This document shows, one piece after another, positions 16,886-26,318 of a stretch of DNA of 64,000 nt. Origin of the DNA: Candidatus Aalborgicola bjergmarkensis (GTDB lineage: Bacteria; Pseudomonadota; Gammaproteobacteria; Burkholderiales; Burkholderiaceae_C); the NCBI GenBank assembly GCA_016708725.1, contig JADJFE010000010.1:1-64000 (forward strand). The letters are read 5' to 3'. The notes under the pieces are model-generated. The model saw only the letters and a program-made list of their open reading frames with translations, did no database searches and was not told where the DNA came from. Made by a program: the position numbers and the translations under genes. The first letter of the stretch is position 1. Each line of letters starts with the position of its first letter.

Positions 16886-18973
16886 TCAACGGAACTTGTA
16901 GTAGTAGGTCGCGCCGATGAAGCTGGTGTTCTGCGGATCGGGCTGGCTGACGGTGGTGCCGTCGGTGTAGCTAAAACCAGCCCAGGACCAGTCGTTGGTG
17001 CTGCGGTGGTCGATGACAATCTGGCCGCGTACACCGGATCGGCTGTCCAGCGCGTAGTCGGCGTTGAGCTTGAGCGTGGTCTGGCGGTAGAAATACTCTG
17101 GTAGCGTAACCGGATTTGCTGCCCCTGGAGCCAGCGTGCTGCCGGGAATGCTCCCGCTGCCCAATCGCCCCATGCAGTATTCCATGTTGTCGATGGAACT
17201 GCTGAGTTCGGCACCAACTTCCAGGTTGTGGCGCGGCTTGCCCTTGAGGGTGATGCCCCATCCGGTGTTGCGGTTGCGGATATCTGCATCCCAGAGAATG
17301 GCCTGATTGGGAGCGGCGGTGCTGTAATCGGTATGGGTTGTCTGCTCGGCGCGGGTGAACTCCTGCGCCAGCCACGCGCCAAGTTTCCACTTGGCATTGA
17401 GTGCGTAGGCGACGTCAAGCGACGAAAAGAAAGCGCTGCCTTTGCGTGGTCCGAGATTGCGACCGGAATACGTGTCGCTGGAAACGTCACCAATAAACTG
17501 CATGGACCAGCTTTCCTCTGGCACCCAGTCTGCCGTGAAACGCAGTTTGTCGCGGCTGCGGTCGGCCCAGATGAGGGGGTTGATCTGGTTGGTCGGCGAA
17601 CTGGTCACCAGAGCATAGGTGTCGTTGACATATTCGGAGCCACCACGATCCGCGTGCAGATACGAAAGCGTCCCGTTGAGGGTTTCCGAGAGCAGTTGCT
17701 TGAGCTCGATGCGCCCCAGCGTCTCGTCGATCTTCTCCCGATACCCCACGCGGCGGTACTGGAGGGGCACGGTGCGCTGGCTCTGCTCCTGCTCAAGCGT
17801 GCCGATCAGGCGGTAGCCATCGTCGAGTTGCAAACCAGCCTCCAGCGCTCCCTTGATCTGCTTGAGGGCGCGTGGAACGTTAAAGCCGGTCACGCCAGCG
17901 ATGGAAAATGCGTTGGTGGCAGTCGGGTTGTTCGTACTACGGATGTAGCGCGCAACTTCGGTCTGGTCGTCGCGATCCTGGTAACGCAGCGAAGCGTGCA
18001 CATCCACGCGCGCAAGGGGTCGCAGTGAAACATCAGCATATCCCAGAGTGCTGACCATACGGCCACCCAGCGCAGGCTTGACGGTCGGTGCAACGAACTG
18101 GGTATCCTGCATGGCAAGCTGGCGCGAGAACTTGAAGCTGCTGCGCGTCGTTTCCGAGAAGTTATAACCGCCTGCGAGATGCAACTGATGCGCCTCATTC
18201 GAAGGTGGCAAGGCAACGAGCGCGTAAGGGACGGCGGGTGTGCCAGTCGTGGCAAGGTTGAGTACGGGTGTGTGGTTTTCAAATGAAGAGCCGCTGTAGC
18301 CCCCGGATAGCTGGAGTTTTTTGTTCGCGTACCCCACAACAAAATCCCACTGGCGCGTGGTGCGATCAAGCGGTTCGGTAAGAAAATCCTGGTTGCCAAC
18401 CGTGCCGACCCCATACATGCGGTCGCCGCGCTTTTCTTCCTGCTTGAAGCTGACGCGCACGTCCAGGCCGCCCACCATGAACTTGCGCACGCCCAGTCCG
18501 AGCGTGTCGCGCTGGATTTTCAGGTCCAGGTTGCGTTTGCTGGCCGTACTGCTGATGGTCTCGGTGGGTGTGCCGATGCCGCTCAAGCCAGTGTTGGCAA
18601 TCCAGGGTTCATCGCGTGTCTGTTGCCCGGCTTCCAGAAAATAACTCCAGTTGCCTTGCCGTTCATGGTCAAACCGGATTTCACGGGTATCAAGACCAAG
18701 GTTATTGCCTTTGAGTTTGAGCCAGGAGCCGGTTTCGTCGTCGCGCCGGATCAGGTCGATATTCAACAAGCCGTAGGTGCCCTGCGCATTCATTCCACGG
18801 AATTCGCCGAAACGCCGAGCATCATCCAGGAGATGCCCGATGCCGACTTCGATGGTACTTTGCGGTGTGGCAAGGTCCTTGCGGATCGCTTCGGCATTGT
18901 TGCCAGGCGTTTGCGCCGAGGCGCAGCCACACATCAGAAAGATTAGCAAAAGCGCGCTGGGAAGGATTTTCAC
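16886..18973 (-). CDS. mtrB: MtrB/PioB-type outer-membrane beta-barrel of a decahaem electron conduit
   Basis: The 695-residue product has a signal peptide (MKILPSALLLIFLMCGCASA), then alternating amphipathic strands with the repeated aromatic/glycine pattern of MtrB-family barrels, ending in a C-terminal strand YYYKF-R. In this family the barrel sheathes the MtrA cytochrome to conduct electrons through the outer membrane. The start is GTG 18973, 6 bases after AGGAG; an out-of-frame ATG-TGA immediately precedes it. MtrA ends 10 bases upstream. No surface cytochrome (MtrC/OmcA-like) gene is present nearby. The N-terminus has a C-G-C motif near the cleavage site. Confidence 0.85.
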   Translation of the reverse strand: MKILPSALLLIFLMCGCASAQTPGNNAEAIRKDLATPQSTIEVGIGHLLDDARRFGEFRGMNAQGTYGLLNIDLIRRDDETGSWLKLKGNNLGLDTREIRFDHERQGNWSYFLEAGQQTRDEPWIANTGLSGIGTPTETISSTASKRNLDLKIQRDTLGLGVRKFMVGGLDVRVSFKQEEKRGDRMYGVGTVGNQDFLTEPLDRTTRQWDFVVGYANKKLQLSGGYSGSSFENHTPVLNLATTGTPAVPYALVALPPSNEAHQLHLAGGYNFSETTRSSFKFSRQLAMQDTQFVAPTVKPALGGRMVSTLGYADVSLRPLARVDVHASLRYQDRDDQTEVARYIRSTNNPTATNAFSIAGVTGFNVPRALKQIKGALEAGLQLDDGYRLIGTLEQEQSQRTVPLQYRRVGYREKIDETLGRIELKQLLSETLNGTLSYLHADRGGSEYVNDTYALVTSSPTNQINPLIWADRSRDKLRFTADWVPEESWSMQFIGDVSSDTYSGRNLGPRKGSAFFSSLDVAYALNAKWKLGAWLAQEFTRAEQTTHTDYSTAAPNQAILWDADIRNRNTGWGITLKGKPRHNLEVGAELSSSIDNMEYCMGRLGSGSIPGSTLAPGAANPVTLPEYFYRQTTLKLNADYALDSRSGVRGQIVIDHRSTNDWSWAGFSYTDGTTVSQPDPQNTSFIGATYYYKFR

Positions 18974-18982
18974 ATGGTTCTC

Positions 18983-19996
18983 CTAACGGCGGAAGGTGCG
19001 TGTTCCGCTGGCCGAATCGGTCGAATTGCTGCCGCCGTGCAGGTTGGTGTGGCAGTTCATGCACCCCCTGCCCTGTACGAGTCCGTTGGCACCGACGGTG
19101 TTGTTATTAACGTTTGCGCCACCGACCGCTGGGAAATTGCCTCGGTGGTTGGCCGGTTCATGGCACTGTTGGCACAGGAAAGGCGCTCGCATCTTGAGCA
19201 GGCCTGCGGTCACCGTGCCATGCGGGTTATGGCACAGCGCACAGTCCTGTTGCACGGCAGGGTGGCTCCACAGGAAAGGCCCCCGGTAGTCCATGTGGCA
19301 GGTGAAGCAGGTTTCGTTGACGCTATCCTTTTTCATCAGCTTCGGGCCGACCGAGCCGTGCGGGTTGTGGCAGTCGGTGCAGACCATCTTGCCCTCCGGT
19401 ACCGGGTGGTGGTTCGGGCGGGCGAACTGGGCGCGTTTTTCCTTGTGGCAGGACATGCACATATCGGGAATCTTTTCGCGCGTCGTCGCCGGGTCGTGGG
19501 AGACGTGCATCTTGTGGCAGTCGCTGCAGGGAACGTCGCGGCGTGCGTGGATGCTGCCGACCCAGTGCATCAGTTTGTCGCCTTCGTGGCAGTTCAGGCA
19601 GGCGGCGTTGCTGGCTTTTGCGTTGGCGGCGGCTTTTTTGCCAAAGGCTTGATCCGGCGCCGGACGCGCGTCGCCCTTGCGCTTGAGGTGCGCTTCGCTG
19701 TCACCGTGGCAACTGACGCAGGTCGGCGTGCGGCTGTCGGCGCGTGTGCCGTGCTTGGTGCGGCCAATCGGCAGAACAGGATAGTTCTCGATTTCGTCGT
19801 CATTGACATCGCTGTGGCAACGGGTGCAGCGGGCATCGCCTGGCATGAGGATGTCGCTGACAACACGTTTTTCGACCTTTTCGACCTTTTCGACCACCTC
19901 ATCGGCTGCCAGGGCGCTGCCGCTACCGATCAGCATGGCGAGCAGCCACAATCCCGCCAGAATGGCCCGCACAGGCCACAAGTTCTTTGTCTGCAT
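18983..19996 (-). CDS. mtrA: MtrA/MtoA/DmsE-type periplasmic decahaem c-type cytochrome
   Basis: The 337-residue product has a signal peptide (residues 1-31, ending SGSALAA) and exactly ten CXXCH motifs: CTRCH, CVSCH, CLNCH, CSDCH, CMSCH, CTDCH, CFTCH, CALCH, CQQCH, CMNCH. Ten haems and this length define the MtrA/PioA family, which forms an electron wire inside an MtrB-type barrel. Direction of flow (Fe(III) reduction or Fe(II) oxidation) cannot be read from sequence. After the signal peptide a 9-bp in-frame repeat gives VEKVEKVEK. It is 17 bases downstream of the monohaem cytochrome gene, with no strong ribosome site of its own. Confidence 0.92.
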   Translation of the reverse strand: MQTKNLWPVRAILAGLWLLAMLIGSGSALAADEVVEKVEKVEKRVVSDILMPGDARCTRCHSDVNDDEIENYPVLPIGRTKHGTRADSRTPTCVSCHGDSEAHLKRKGDARPAPDQAFGKKAAANAKASNAACLNCHEGDKLMHWVGSIHARRDVPCSDCHKMHVSHDPATTREKIPDMCMSCHKEKRAQFARPNHHPVPEGKMVCTDCHNPHGSVGPKLMKKDSVNETCFTCHMDYRGPFLWSHPAVQQDCALCHNPHGTVTAGLLKMRAPFLCQQCHEPANHRGNFPAVGGANVNNNTVGANGLVQGRGCMNCHTNLHGGSNSTDSASGTRTFRR

Positions 19997-20013
19997 GGTT
20001 GTTTTAAGTTTGT

Positions 20014-20361
20014 CTAAGGAAGCGAAAGGATGAATCGGATCAGGTTGTAAATTTCCGGGTCTTTTTTGGATTTGACGATCTGGTGATTCTCTTCCTCACC
20101 ATCGATCTTGACGATGGGACCCGTGGTGACGTGCTTGTACAGTTTAGCCTCGACATCGGGTTTGCCACGGTACTTTTTCGCCACCTCACGCCAAGCGGGG
20201 CCATCCTTTTTCTCGTTAATCGTGTGGCACTTGAAACAGTCGCTTTTTTTAGCGAGTGCCCGTGCGGCCTCTTCGTCGAAAGGCTGGGATGCGTGCACGG
20301 TCAATAAAAACATGGCCATCGGCACAACCAGCAGACGACGCAGAAAAGAACATCGTGTCAT
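20014..20361 (-). CDS. Periplasmic monohaem cytochrome c lacking a methionine ligand
   Basis: ATG 20361 overlaps the stop of the FtsX-type permease (ATGA), giving a 115-residue product with a signal peptide ending near HAS and one haem site, CFKCH, at residues 42-46. The mature part resembles small class I cytochromes (DGPAWREVAKKYRGK, then LYKHVTTGP). There is no methionine after the haem motif. A histidine in EENHQIVKSK occupies the region where the Met ligand would sit, so bis-His coordination is possible. Position before MtrA suggests a periplasmic carrier comparable to MtoD in Fe(II) oxidisers. Confidence 0.8.
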   Translation of the reverse strand: MTRCSFLRRLLVVPMAMFLLTVHASQPFDEEAARALAKKSDCFKCHTINEKKDGPAWREVAKKYRGKPDVEAKLYKHVTTGPIVKIDGEEENHQIVKSKKDPEIYNLIRFILSLP

Positions 20362-22895
20362 GATGCCGAGCGACGCAGTGTTTCGATCACGGGGCGGCGC
20401 AGTATTTCGTGCAGCCCCCACCAACCAGCAAACAATGCCAGCACAGCACCGGCCAGTGCTCCCAGGAACGGCACCCACAGCGACACACTCCAGGCAAAAT
20501 CAAAAACATAACGCGCCAGTGCCCAACCCACGGCGGCAGCGGCCACCGATGCAAAAAAACCGGCCAGCAACCCCACCCCCACCAATTCAGCACGCTGCAC
20601 CTGGCGCAGCAAACCAGCCGAAGCACCCAAAGCGCGCATGATGGCAAATTCGCGCGCCCGTGCTTCACGTGTGGCACTGACGGCGGCAAACAACACCACC
20701 AGACCTGCGGCCAGCGCAAAGCCAAACAAAAATTCCACGGCCCGGATCACCTGATCCAGCACCCGCTGCAGCTGGGCAATGGTGCCGCTCATATCGACAT
20801 TGGTCACATTCGGAAACTGGCGCACCAGGGCATTGTCAAAGCCCTTGGTGGATGGTGCCTTGAAAGCGGCCATGTAGGTGGCTGGCATATCGTTCAGGTG
20901 ACTTTGCGGGTACATCACGAAAAAATTGGCGCGCATGGAGCCCCAGTCCACCTTGCGCAACGAGGTAATTCTGGATTCGGTCTGGATACCCCCCACGTCA
21001 AAGCGCAGCCTATCGCCCAATTTCAGATTCAAGGTTTTGGCAATCCCTTCCTCGACACTGATGGCATCCGACTCTTCATCGCTCCAGCGCCCCGCCACCA
21101 CGTCATTGTGCTCTGGCAAGCTGGCACCGAACGACACGTTGAACTCCCGATCCAGCAACCGTCGGGCACGGTCTTGCGCATAGTCTTCGGGCACGACGAC
21201 GTGGCCATTGATCGCCACCAGACGCGAGCGAATCATGGGGTACCAGTCATACCGTGCAATCTGTGCCTGCGCCAACATGCGCTGAAAATCTTGCGCCTGC
21301 TCAGGCATGATATTGATGACAAAACGATTGGGCGCGTCCGGTGGTGTCGCCTTGCGCCAACTGCTGATCAAATCCGTGCGTAGCAACACCAGCAGCACCA
21401 GGGCCAGCAAACCGACTGCCAGTGCGCTAATCTGGACCACGGTGTACGCGGGCCGTGACGACATCTGGCGCGTGGCCAATACCAGCCAATGCGGCGCCAG
21501 GCTTTCGTTGACCCCACGGCGCAAGAGCTGCACCGCAAGCCAGCTCAAACCGGCAAACACCAGCACCGCAGCGCTAAAGCCCGCCACCGCAATCAACCCC
21601 AGGATCAAGTCGCTGCTGACGACCAGCAACAATGCGGAAAACCCCAGAATACCAACCGCCAGCACACCAGCCGAGGCCGGACGCAGGTTGCCCACATCGC
21701 GCCGCAGCACGCGCAAAGCGGGCACCTGGGAAAGCTGCAGAACCGGCGGCAGGCCAAAAGCCAGCAACAAAGTCAGCCCCACGCCCAGGCCCAGCAACAC
21801 TGGCCACAGCGAAGCCCCCGGCAAGTTGACCTGCACCAGCTCCCCCAGCAAGACAACAAACACATGGTGCACACCATAACCCAGCAATACGCCAAGACCA
21901 CTGGCAAACAGCCCGACCAAGGCAAATTCAAAGGTATAGCTGGCGGCAATGCTGCGCTGGCTTTGCCCCAGAACGCGCAACATGGCGCAATCATCGAGAT
22001 GCGCACCAGCAAAGGAGCGCGCCGACAAGGCCACGGCAACTGCACTGAGCAAGGCGGAGAGCAAGGCCACCAGACTGAGAAACTTGTCCGCACGCTCCAG
22101 CGTCTGGCTCATTTCCGGGCGACCACTTTGCAGCGATTCGATCCGTACCCCGCGCAAACCATTGCCCTGTGCCTGTTGGGCCTGCTTGATCTGGCTGTCG
22201 GCCCACGTCACGAACGTCTGCACATTCTGGTCCGCACCCGCCACCGCCATGCGGTAGGTCACGCGACTGGCCGGCTGAATCAAGCCAGTTGCCGCAATGT
22301 CTTGCGTATGGATGAGCACACGCGGAGCAAAGTTAATAAAACCCGCCCCCCGATCCGGCTCAAAACTCAGGACGGCACCAATAGCGAGTCGCACCGCGCC
22401 CAGCAGCAAGCCGTCCCCCACCCGCAACCCTAGCGCTTCGAGCAGCGCGGCATCCACCCAGACCTGACCCGGTGGAGGGATCGCGGTGGTTTTCTCATCC
22501 ACAGCATCGACTGCACGTGCTATGCGTACTGTGCCGCGCAGCGGATAACCCGGCTCCACTGCCTTGAGCGCCACCAGTTTGCTGGCTCCTCCCTGCGCCT
22601 CTTCGGCGCGCGCCATGGTCGGGAAGGCCAGGGTCGAGACCACCGAAAGCCCCAAGACACGCGCCTTGTCCAAAAACAGGGCCGGAGTCGGATTGTCACT
22701 GGCCACAACCGCATCCCCGCCCAGCAACTGCCGCGCATCACGCTGCAAGCCCCCCTTGATCCGATCAGCAAAAAAACCTACTGCCGTCAAAGCGGCCACG
22801 GCCAGACTGACAGCCAGAATCAGCAAGCGCAAATCGCCCGAGCGCAGATCGCGCCACAAAGTGCGCCAGCCCAAAGCCCAAAAAGAAATTGTCAT
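20358..22895 (-). CDS. FtsX-family ABC transporter permease (YbbP-like)
   Basis: The 845-residue product has two FtsX repeats and about ten membrane segments, with an N-terminal TM followed by a large periplasmic domain (LLILAVSLAVAALTAVGFFA, then GGDAVVASDNPTP). This is the layout of YbbP, which works with the ATPase YbbA. No ATPase gene is next to it. It is the first gene of a minus-strand unit whose next member, the monohaem cytochrome, starts within its stop codon. The functional link between a lipoprotein/lipid-type permease and the electron conduit is unclear and may be only transcriptional. Confidence 0.85.
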   Translation of the reverse strand: MTISFWALGWRTLWRDLRSGDLRLLILAVSLAVAALTAVGFFADRIKGGLQRDARQLLGGDAVVASDNPTPALFLDKARVLGLSVVSTLAFPTMARAEEAQGGASKLVALKAVEPGYPLRGTVRIARAVDAVDEKTTAIPPPGQVWVDAALLEALGLRVGDGLLLGAVRLAIGAVLSFEPDRGAGFINFAPRVLIHTQDIAATGLIQPASRVTYRMAVAGADQNVQTFVTWADSQIKQAQQAQGNGLRGVRIESLQSGRPEMSQTLERADKFLSLVALLSALLSAVAVALSARSFAGAHLDDCAMLRVLGQSQRSIAASYTFEFALVGLFASGLGVLLGYGVHHVFVVLLGELVQVNLPGASLWPVLLGLGVGLTLLLAFGLPPVLQLSQVPALRVLRRDVGNLRPASAGVLAVGILGFSALLLVVSSDLILGLIAVAGFSAAVLVFAGLSWLAVQLLRRGVNESLAPHWLVLATRQMSSRPAYTVVQISALAVGLLALVLLVLLRTDLISSWRKATPPDAPNRFVINIMPEQAQDFQRMLAQAQIARYDWYPMIRSRLVAINGHVVVPEDYAQDRARRLLDREFNVSFGASLPEHNDVVAGRWSDEESDAISVEEGIAKTLNLKLGDRLRFDVGGIQTESRITSLRKVDWGSMRANFFVMYPQSHLNDMPATYMAAFKAPSTKGFDNALVRQFPNVTNVDMSGTIAQLQRVLDQVIRAVEFLFGFALAAGLVVLFAAVSATREARAREFAIMRALGASAGLLRQVQRAELVGVGLLAGFFASVAAAAVGWALARYVFDFAWSVSLWVPFLGALAGAVLALFAGWWGLHEILRRPVIETLRRSAS

Positions 22896-22974
22896 GTAGC
22901 CAACCTGTTCCGTTTAAATGACGGTTAATAATACAACGGCAATACTATTCCATTCTCCACAAGCGTCCATAAGC

Positions 22975-24207
22975 ATGAACCTCGCCGCCATCAGCCTGGA
23001 CTTGATCCGCCTCAGCCAACCGCTACCATTTTCGCTGCGCGGGCCTGACGGCAAATTGTTGGCTAGAAAAGGTTTTGTCGTGGGAAGCATGGAGTCGCTG
23101 CAAGCGGTCGCAGGGGGGCGCGGGGAACTCTATATCGATGTCGATGAGGCTGATAACTACCGGCGTGCCTACGTTGCCAAGCTCCACGACATGGTGCGCG
23201 AGGACCGCGCCTTGGGAAAGATCGCGGATGTACAGCTCAATTCCAAAGATATGGACGATAGCCGAACCGAAGTCGATGATGACACATCCGATTGGCTGGA
23301 TATCCAGTCCCTGGCCAACTCCATGTTGCACGAACTGGACCAAAAAAAATTTCAAACCAAGCTCAATAGGCTCCAACGTCAATTAACACGCCGCTCACGC
23401 GCAAATCCAGATGGCACGCTGTTTGCGCTGATTTATCTCTCGGCCAGTGAGGTGCGGCTTTACAGTGCCACCCACGGCATGCTGGTGAGTGTGATGTGTA
23501 CCCTTGCGGCACACGAGGTGCTCAAATGGCCAGAGGAAACAGAAATGATCCTTGGCAAGGCAGCGCTGACCATGAACATTGGAATGACGGATCTGCAAGA
23601 CCGCCTGGCGATTCAAAGGGGGGCACTCACCCCGGAACAAAGACACTATATTGACCAGCACCCGGCCCGTTCGGTCGCAGAATTGCAAAAACGCGGCATC
23701 ACCCAGACGGCATGGCTTGAGGCCGTGACCAACCACCATACCAAAAGCCCTGGCCCGCTGGGCGAGCGGCCAGAGGGCTTACGCATAGCGCGGCTCATCC
23801 AGCGTGCCGATATGTTCGCAGCACGCCTGGCGCCGCGTGCCTCACGTACACCGCAGCCACCCGCATCAGCCATGCAAGCCTGTCTCTTCGACGAGGCAGG
23901 GCAAATGGATGAAGCCGGTGCTGCACTGATTAAAACCGTAGGCATCTATTCGCCCGGATCGTTTGTGAAGCTTGCCACAAACGAGATAGCAGCGGTTATT
24001 CAGCGCGGGTTTAACACCACCATGCCCAGGGTAGCCGTCCTGATCAACCGCGATGGCATGCCAACGGGTGAAATGATCGTGCGTGATACCAGCCAACGCG
24101 AATACAAGATCACGGCCAGCGTACCGCACCGGAATGTGAAAGTAAGCATCAATCTGGACCGCCTGTTGCCGCTCACCAAAGCAGCGGCTTCTGATCTTTC
24201 GTGGTAA
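22975..24207 (+). CDS. Degenerate HD-GYP-type protein
   Basis: I prefer ATG 22975 (MNLAAISLDLIRLSQPLPFS) over 22918, giving 410 residues; neither has a strong ribosome site. The N-terminal 120 residues resemble the PilZ-like/DUF3391-like leader of HD-GYP proteins. The central part follows the HD-GYP fold (SATHGMLVSVMCTLAAHEVL, then LTPEQRHYIDQHPARSVAEL), but the HD metal pair is replaced (TMNIGMTD) and the GYP loop reads NHHTKSPGPL. It is thus probably inactive as a phosphodiesterase and may act as a c-di-GMP receptor. It is divergent from the permease gene. Confidence 0.7.
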   Translation: MNLAAISLDLIRLSQPLPFSLRGPDGKLLARKGFVVGSMESLQAVAGGRGELYIDVDEADNYRRAYVAKLHDMVREDRALGKIADVQLNSKDMDDSRTEVDDDTSDWLDIQSLANSMLHELDQKKFQTKLNRLQRQLTRRSRANPDGTLFALIYLSASEVRLYSATHGMLVSVMCTLAAHEVLKWPEETEMILGKAALTMNIGMTDLQDRLAIQRGALTPEQRHYIDQHPARSVAELQKRGITQTAWLEAVTNHHTKSPGPLGERPEGLRIARLIQRADMFAARLAPRASRTPQPPASAMQACLFDEAGQMDEAGAALIKTVGIYSPGSFVKLATNEIAAVIQRGFNTTMPRVAVLINRDGMPTGEMIVRDTSQREYKITASVPHRNVKVSINLDRLLPLTKAAASDLSW

Positions 24208-24217
24208 ATCTGCAACT

Positions 24218-26182
24218 TCACTGGAGCTTGAAGAAACCGACTTCACGCGCCAGATTTTCTGCCTGTTCCGAAAGGGCGTGGGCTGCGGCTGCGGTTTCTT
24301 CCACCAACGCGACATTATTCTGCGTCCCGCGATCCAGATTTTGCATGGCACTACCCACGTGTGAAACTCCTATGCTTTGCTCGCTCGTAGCCGTTGAGAT
24401 TTCGCTCATCATGTCCCCAATCTGGGTCGCACTGTCCACGATGGCGCGCATGGTGGCACCCGCATCGGCCACCACACGGTTGCCCGTTGTCACCTGCTGC
24501 ATGCTGGTCGAAATCAGGGATTTGATCTCCTTTGCCGCCGCCGCCGAACGCCCGGCCAGCGCACGCACTTCACTGGCGACCACTGCAAACCCGCGCCCTT
24601 CCTCGCCCGCGCGCGCAGCTTCAACCGCTGCATTCAAGGCCAGGATGTTGGTCTGAAAGGCGATACCATCAATCACGCTGATGATTTCGCCAATCCGGTT
24701 CGACGATACCTGAATCTCTTCCATGGTACTTACCACCTGGGCAATCACTTCGCCGCCCCGTGTGGCAAAGGTCACGTTTTCACGCGCAATGCCTGCTGCA
24801 CTTTGCACCATGTCGGAAGTGCGCTGCACGGTGGAAGAAATCTGTTCCATGCTGGATGCCGTTTTTTCGAGATCGATTGCACTGGCCTCGGCGGTACTGG
24901 AAATTTCCTGCGCAACCGATGCGACTTCCATGCTGGAAACACGCATGATGCTCGAACTATCCTGCATGCCCTGCGCAATATGCCGCAAAGTGTTTTGCAT
25001 TTGCCCCATGGTCAACATCAATGCAGCGGCCTCGTCGGAGCCCCAGGGCGTAGGCGCCGTGGTCAGGTTACCCTTGCTGATTTCCTCCAGATGGCCTGCT
25101 ACTTCCCGCAAGCCCCCCATGGTCACTTTATAAAACGACAGCATGAAATACAGCGCCAGCAAAACGGCGGAAGTTGACATGAACATCTGGAGATAAAAAG
25201 CGTTCTGCAAGCGCGCAATACGCTCGCTCAACACCACATCCAGACGCTCGCGCACCTGCTGCTCCAGCGCAAGCTCGCGGTCAACGGCTGCATTGCCCAA
25301 AGTCAACAAGGTGGCAGCATCCCCGGTGGGGGCGCCTGCGAGCACCTGGGTATCCACGGCGGAGAGAAATGCCTCGCGCGCCTTGTCGTTGCCATCCATA
25401 TCAAATTGCCTGGCCACCTCGGGATTGCTCTCGATACCGATCTTGTAGGAATTCTCGACACTGGCATCCACATACGCCATCAAGGCCCTGGTCTGCTGGA
25501 GCAGTTTGCCACGCTCTGCAGGTATCTCCCCTGTCTTGACACTCACGTAGCCCAAACCGCGCAACCGTGCGAGAAACTCGGCGTAATTGGGCCCAACCAG
25601 CACCGAAAAGTTCATCAGGTGGTATGTCTCCAACTCCGGGTCGAGCGACAGTTTGGAACCATCGGCAACGTGGCTGATAAAGTCTAATGCAGCGCTCACC
25701 ACCGCAGTATGCGCGGCGAAGGTCTTGTCTGCATCCGAGGTAAATGATGCCCGTGCCACTGTCTGGTATGCCTTGTCCAGCGCATTGAAAGACTCTTGTG
25801 TGCCAAAAACAGACCCGAACTGCGCGTGTTTTTCCCGAAGTTTGTCAAATGCAGCAGAGGCCTTGGCTTGGGTATCTGCCAAATCGGCAGACTGCGCAGT
25901 CGCGGCCCGGCGCTGATGCTGGACTGCATTGATGAAGCTGATTGTGGGCTCAACCACGCGCAAGCCATTGCGCTCTGAACTTGCAAAATCAATATCCCGA
26001 CGCTCCGCGCTCCACAAAACCAGCATCATGGCCAGAATGGGAAGCATGAAAGTTATACAAATCCAGGCTGCCTTGACCGGAAAGCCCACACGCCGAAACA
26101 TCCGCACACCTGGCGCCAGCCATCCGTGGTAGCGAAAGAATGAACCAAACCCACTGCCTTCATCGTTGCTGCTGCTGTGCAT
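24218..26182 (-). CDS. Methyl-accepting chemotaxis protein
   Basis: A 654-residue chemoreceptor with TM1 near residues 36-60 (AAWICITFMLPILAMMLVLW), a long helical periplasmic domain (to about 325), TM2 (MFMSTSAVLLALYFMLSF), a HAMP-like linker and a full signalling domain. The hairpin tip is NILALNAAVEAARAGEEGRG. A hydrophilic 35-residue cytoplasmic leader precedes TM1. It is convergent with the degenerate HD-GYP gene (10-base gap) and has no C-terminal adaptation pentapeptide. Ligand unknown. Confidence 0.9.
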   Translation of the reverse strand: MHSSSNDEGSGFGSFFRYHGWLAPGVRMFRRVGFPVKAAWICITFMLPILAMMLVLWSAERRDIDFASSERNGLRVVEPTISFINAVQHQRRAATAQSADLADTQAKASAAFDKLREKHAQFGSVFGTQESFNALDKAYQTVARASFTSDADKTFAAHTAVVSAALDFISHVADGSKLSLDPELETYHLMNFSVLVGPNYAEFLARLRGLGYVSVKTGEIPAERGKLLQQTRALMAYVDASVENSYKIGIESNPEVARQFDMDGNDKAREAFLSAVDTQVLAGAPTGDAATLLTLGNAAVDRELALEQQVRERLDVVLSERIARLQNAFYLQMFMSTSAVLLALYFMLSFYKVTMGGLREVAGHLEEISKGNLTTAPTPWGSDEAAALMLTMGQMQNTLRHIAQGMQDSSSIMRVSSMEVASVAQEISSTAEASAIDLEKTASSMEQISSTVQRTSDMVQSAAGIARENVTFATRGGEVIAQVVSTMEEIQVSSNRIGEIISVIDGIAFQTNILALNAAVEAARAGEEGRGFAVVASEVRALAGRSAAAAKEIKSLISTSMQQVTTGNRVVADAGATMRAIVDSATQIGDMMSEISTATSEQSIGVSHVGSAMQNLDRGTQNNVALVEETAAAAHALSEQAENLAREVGFFKLQ

Positions 26183-26318
26183 CGTCCCACTCCGGTTGTC
26201 GCCAAAGCGTCGAGTCTATGAAACATTCGTAGGTAGAAACACCTAGTCTTTCGTCCCTTCCCTGTTTTGCATACACAGACTTAAGACAATGCAGCAAGCA
26301 TCGGGCTAAACTCAGCCG

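Noticed and set aside
16588..17493. 301-codon minus frame overlapping the MtrB 3' end
   Set aside because: It is an alternative frame of MtrB with Ser/Arg/Pro-biased shadow composition and no motif.
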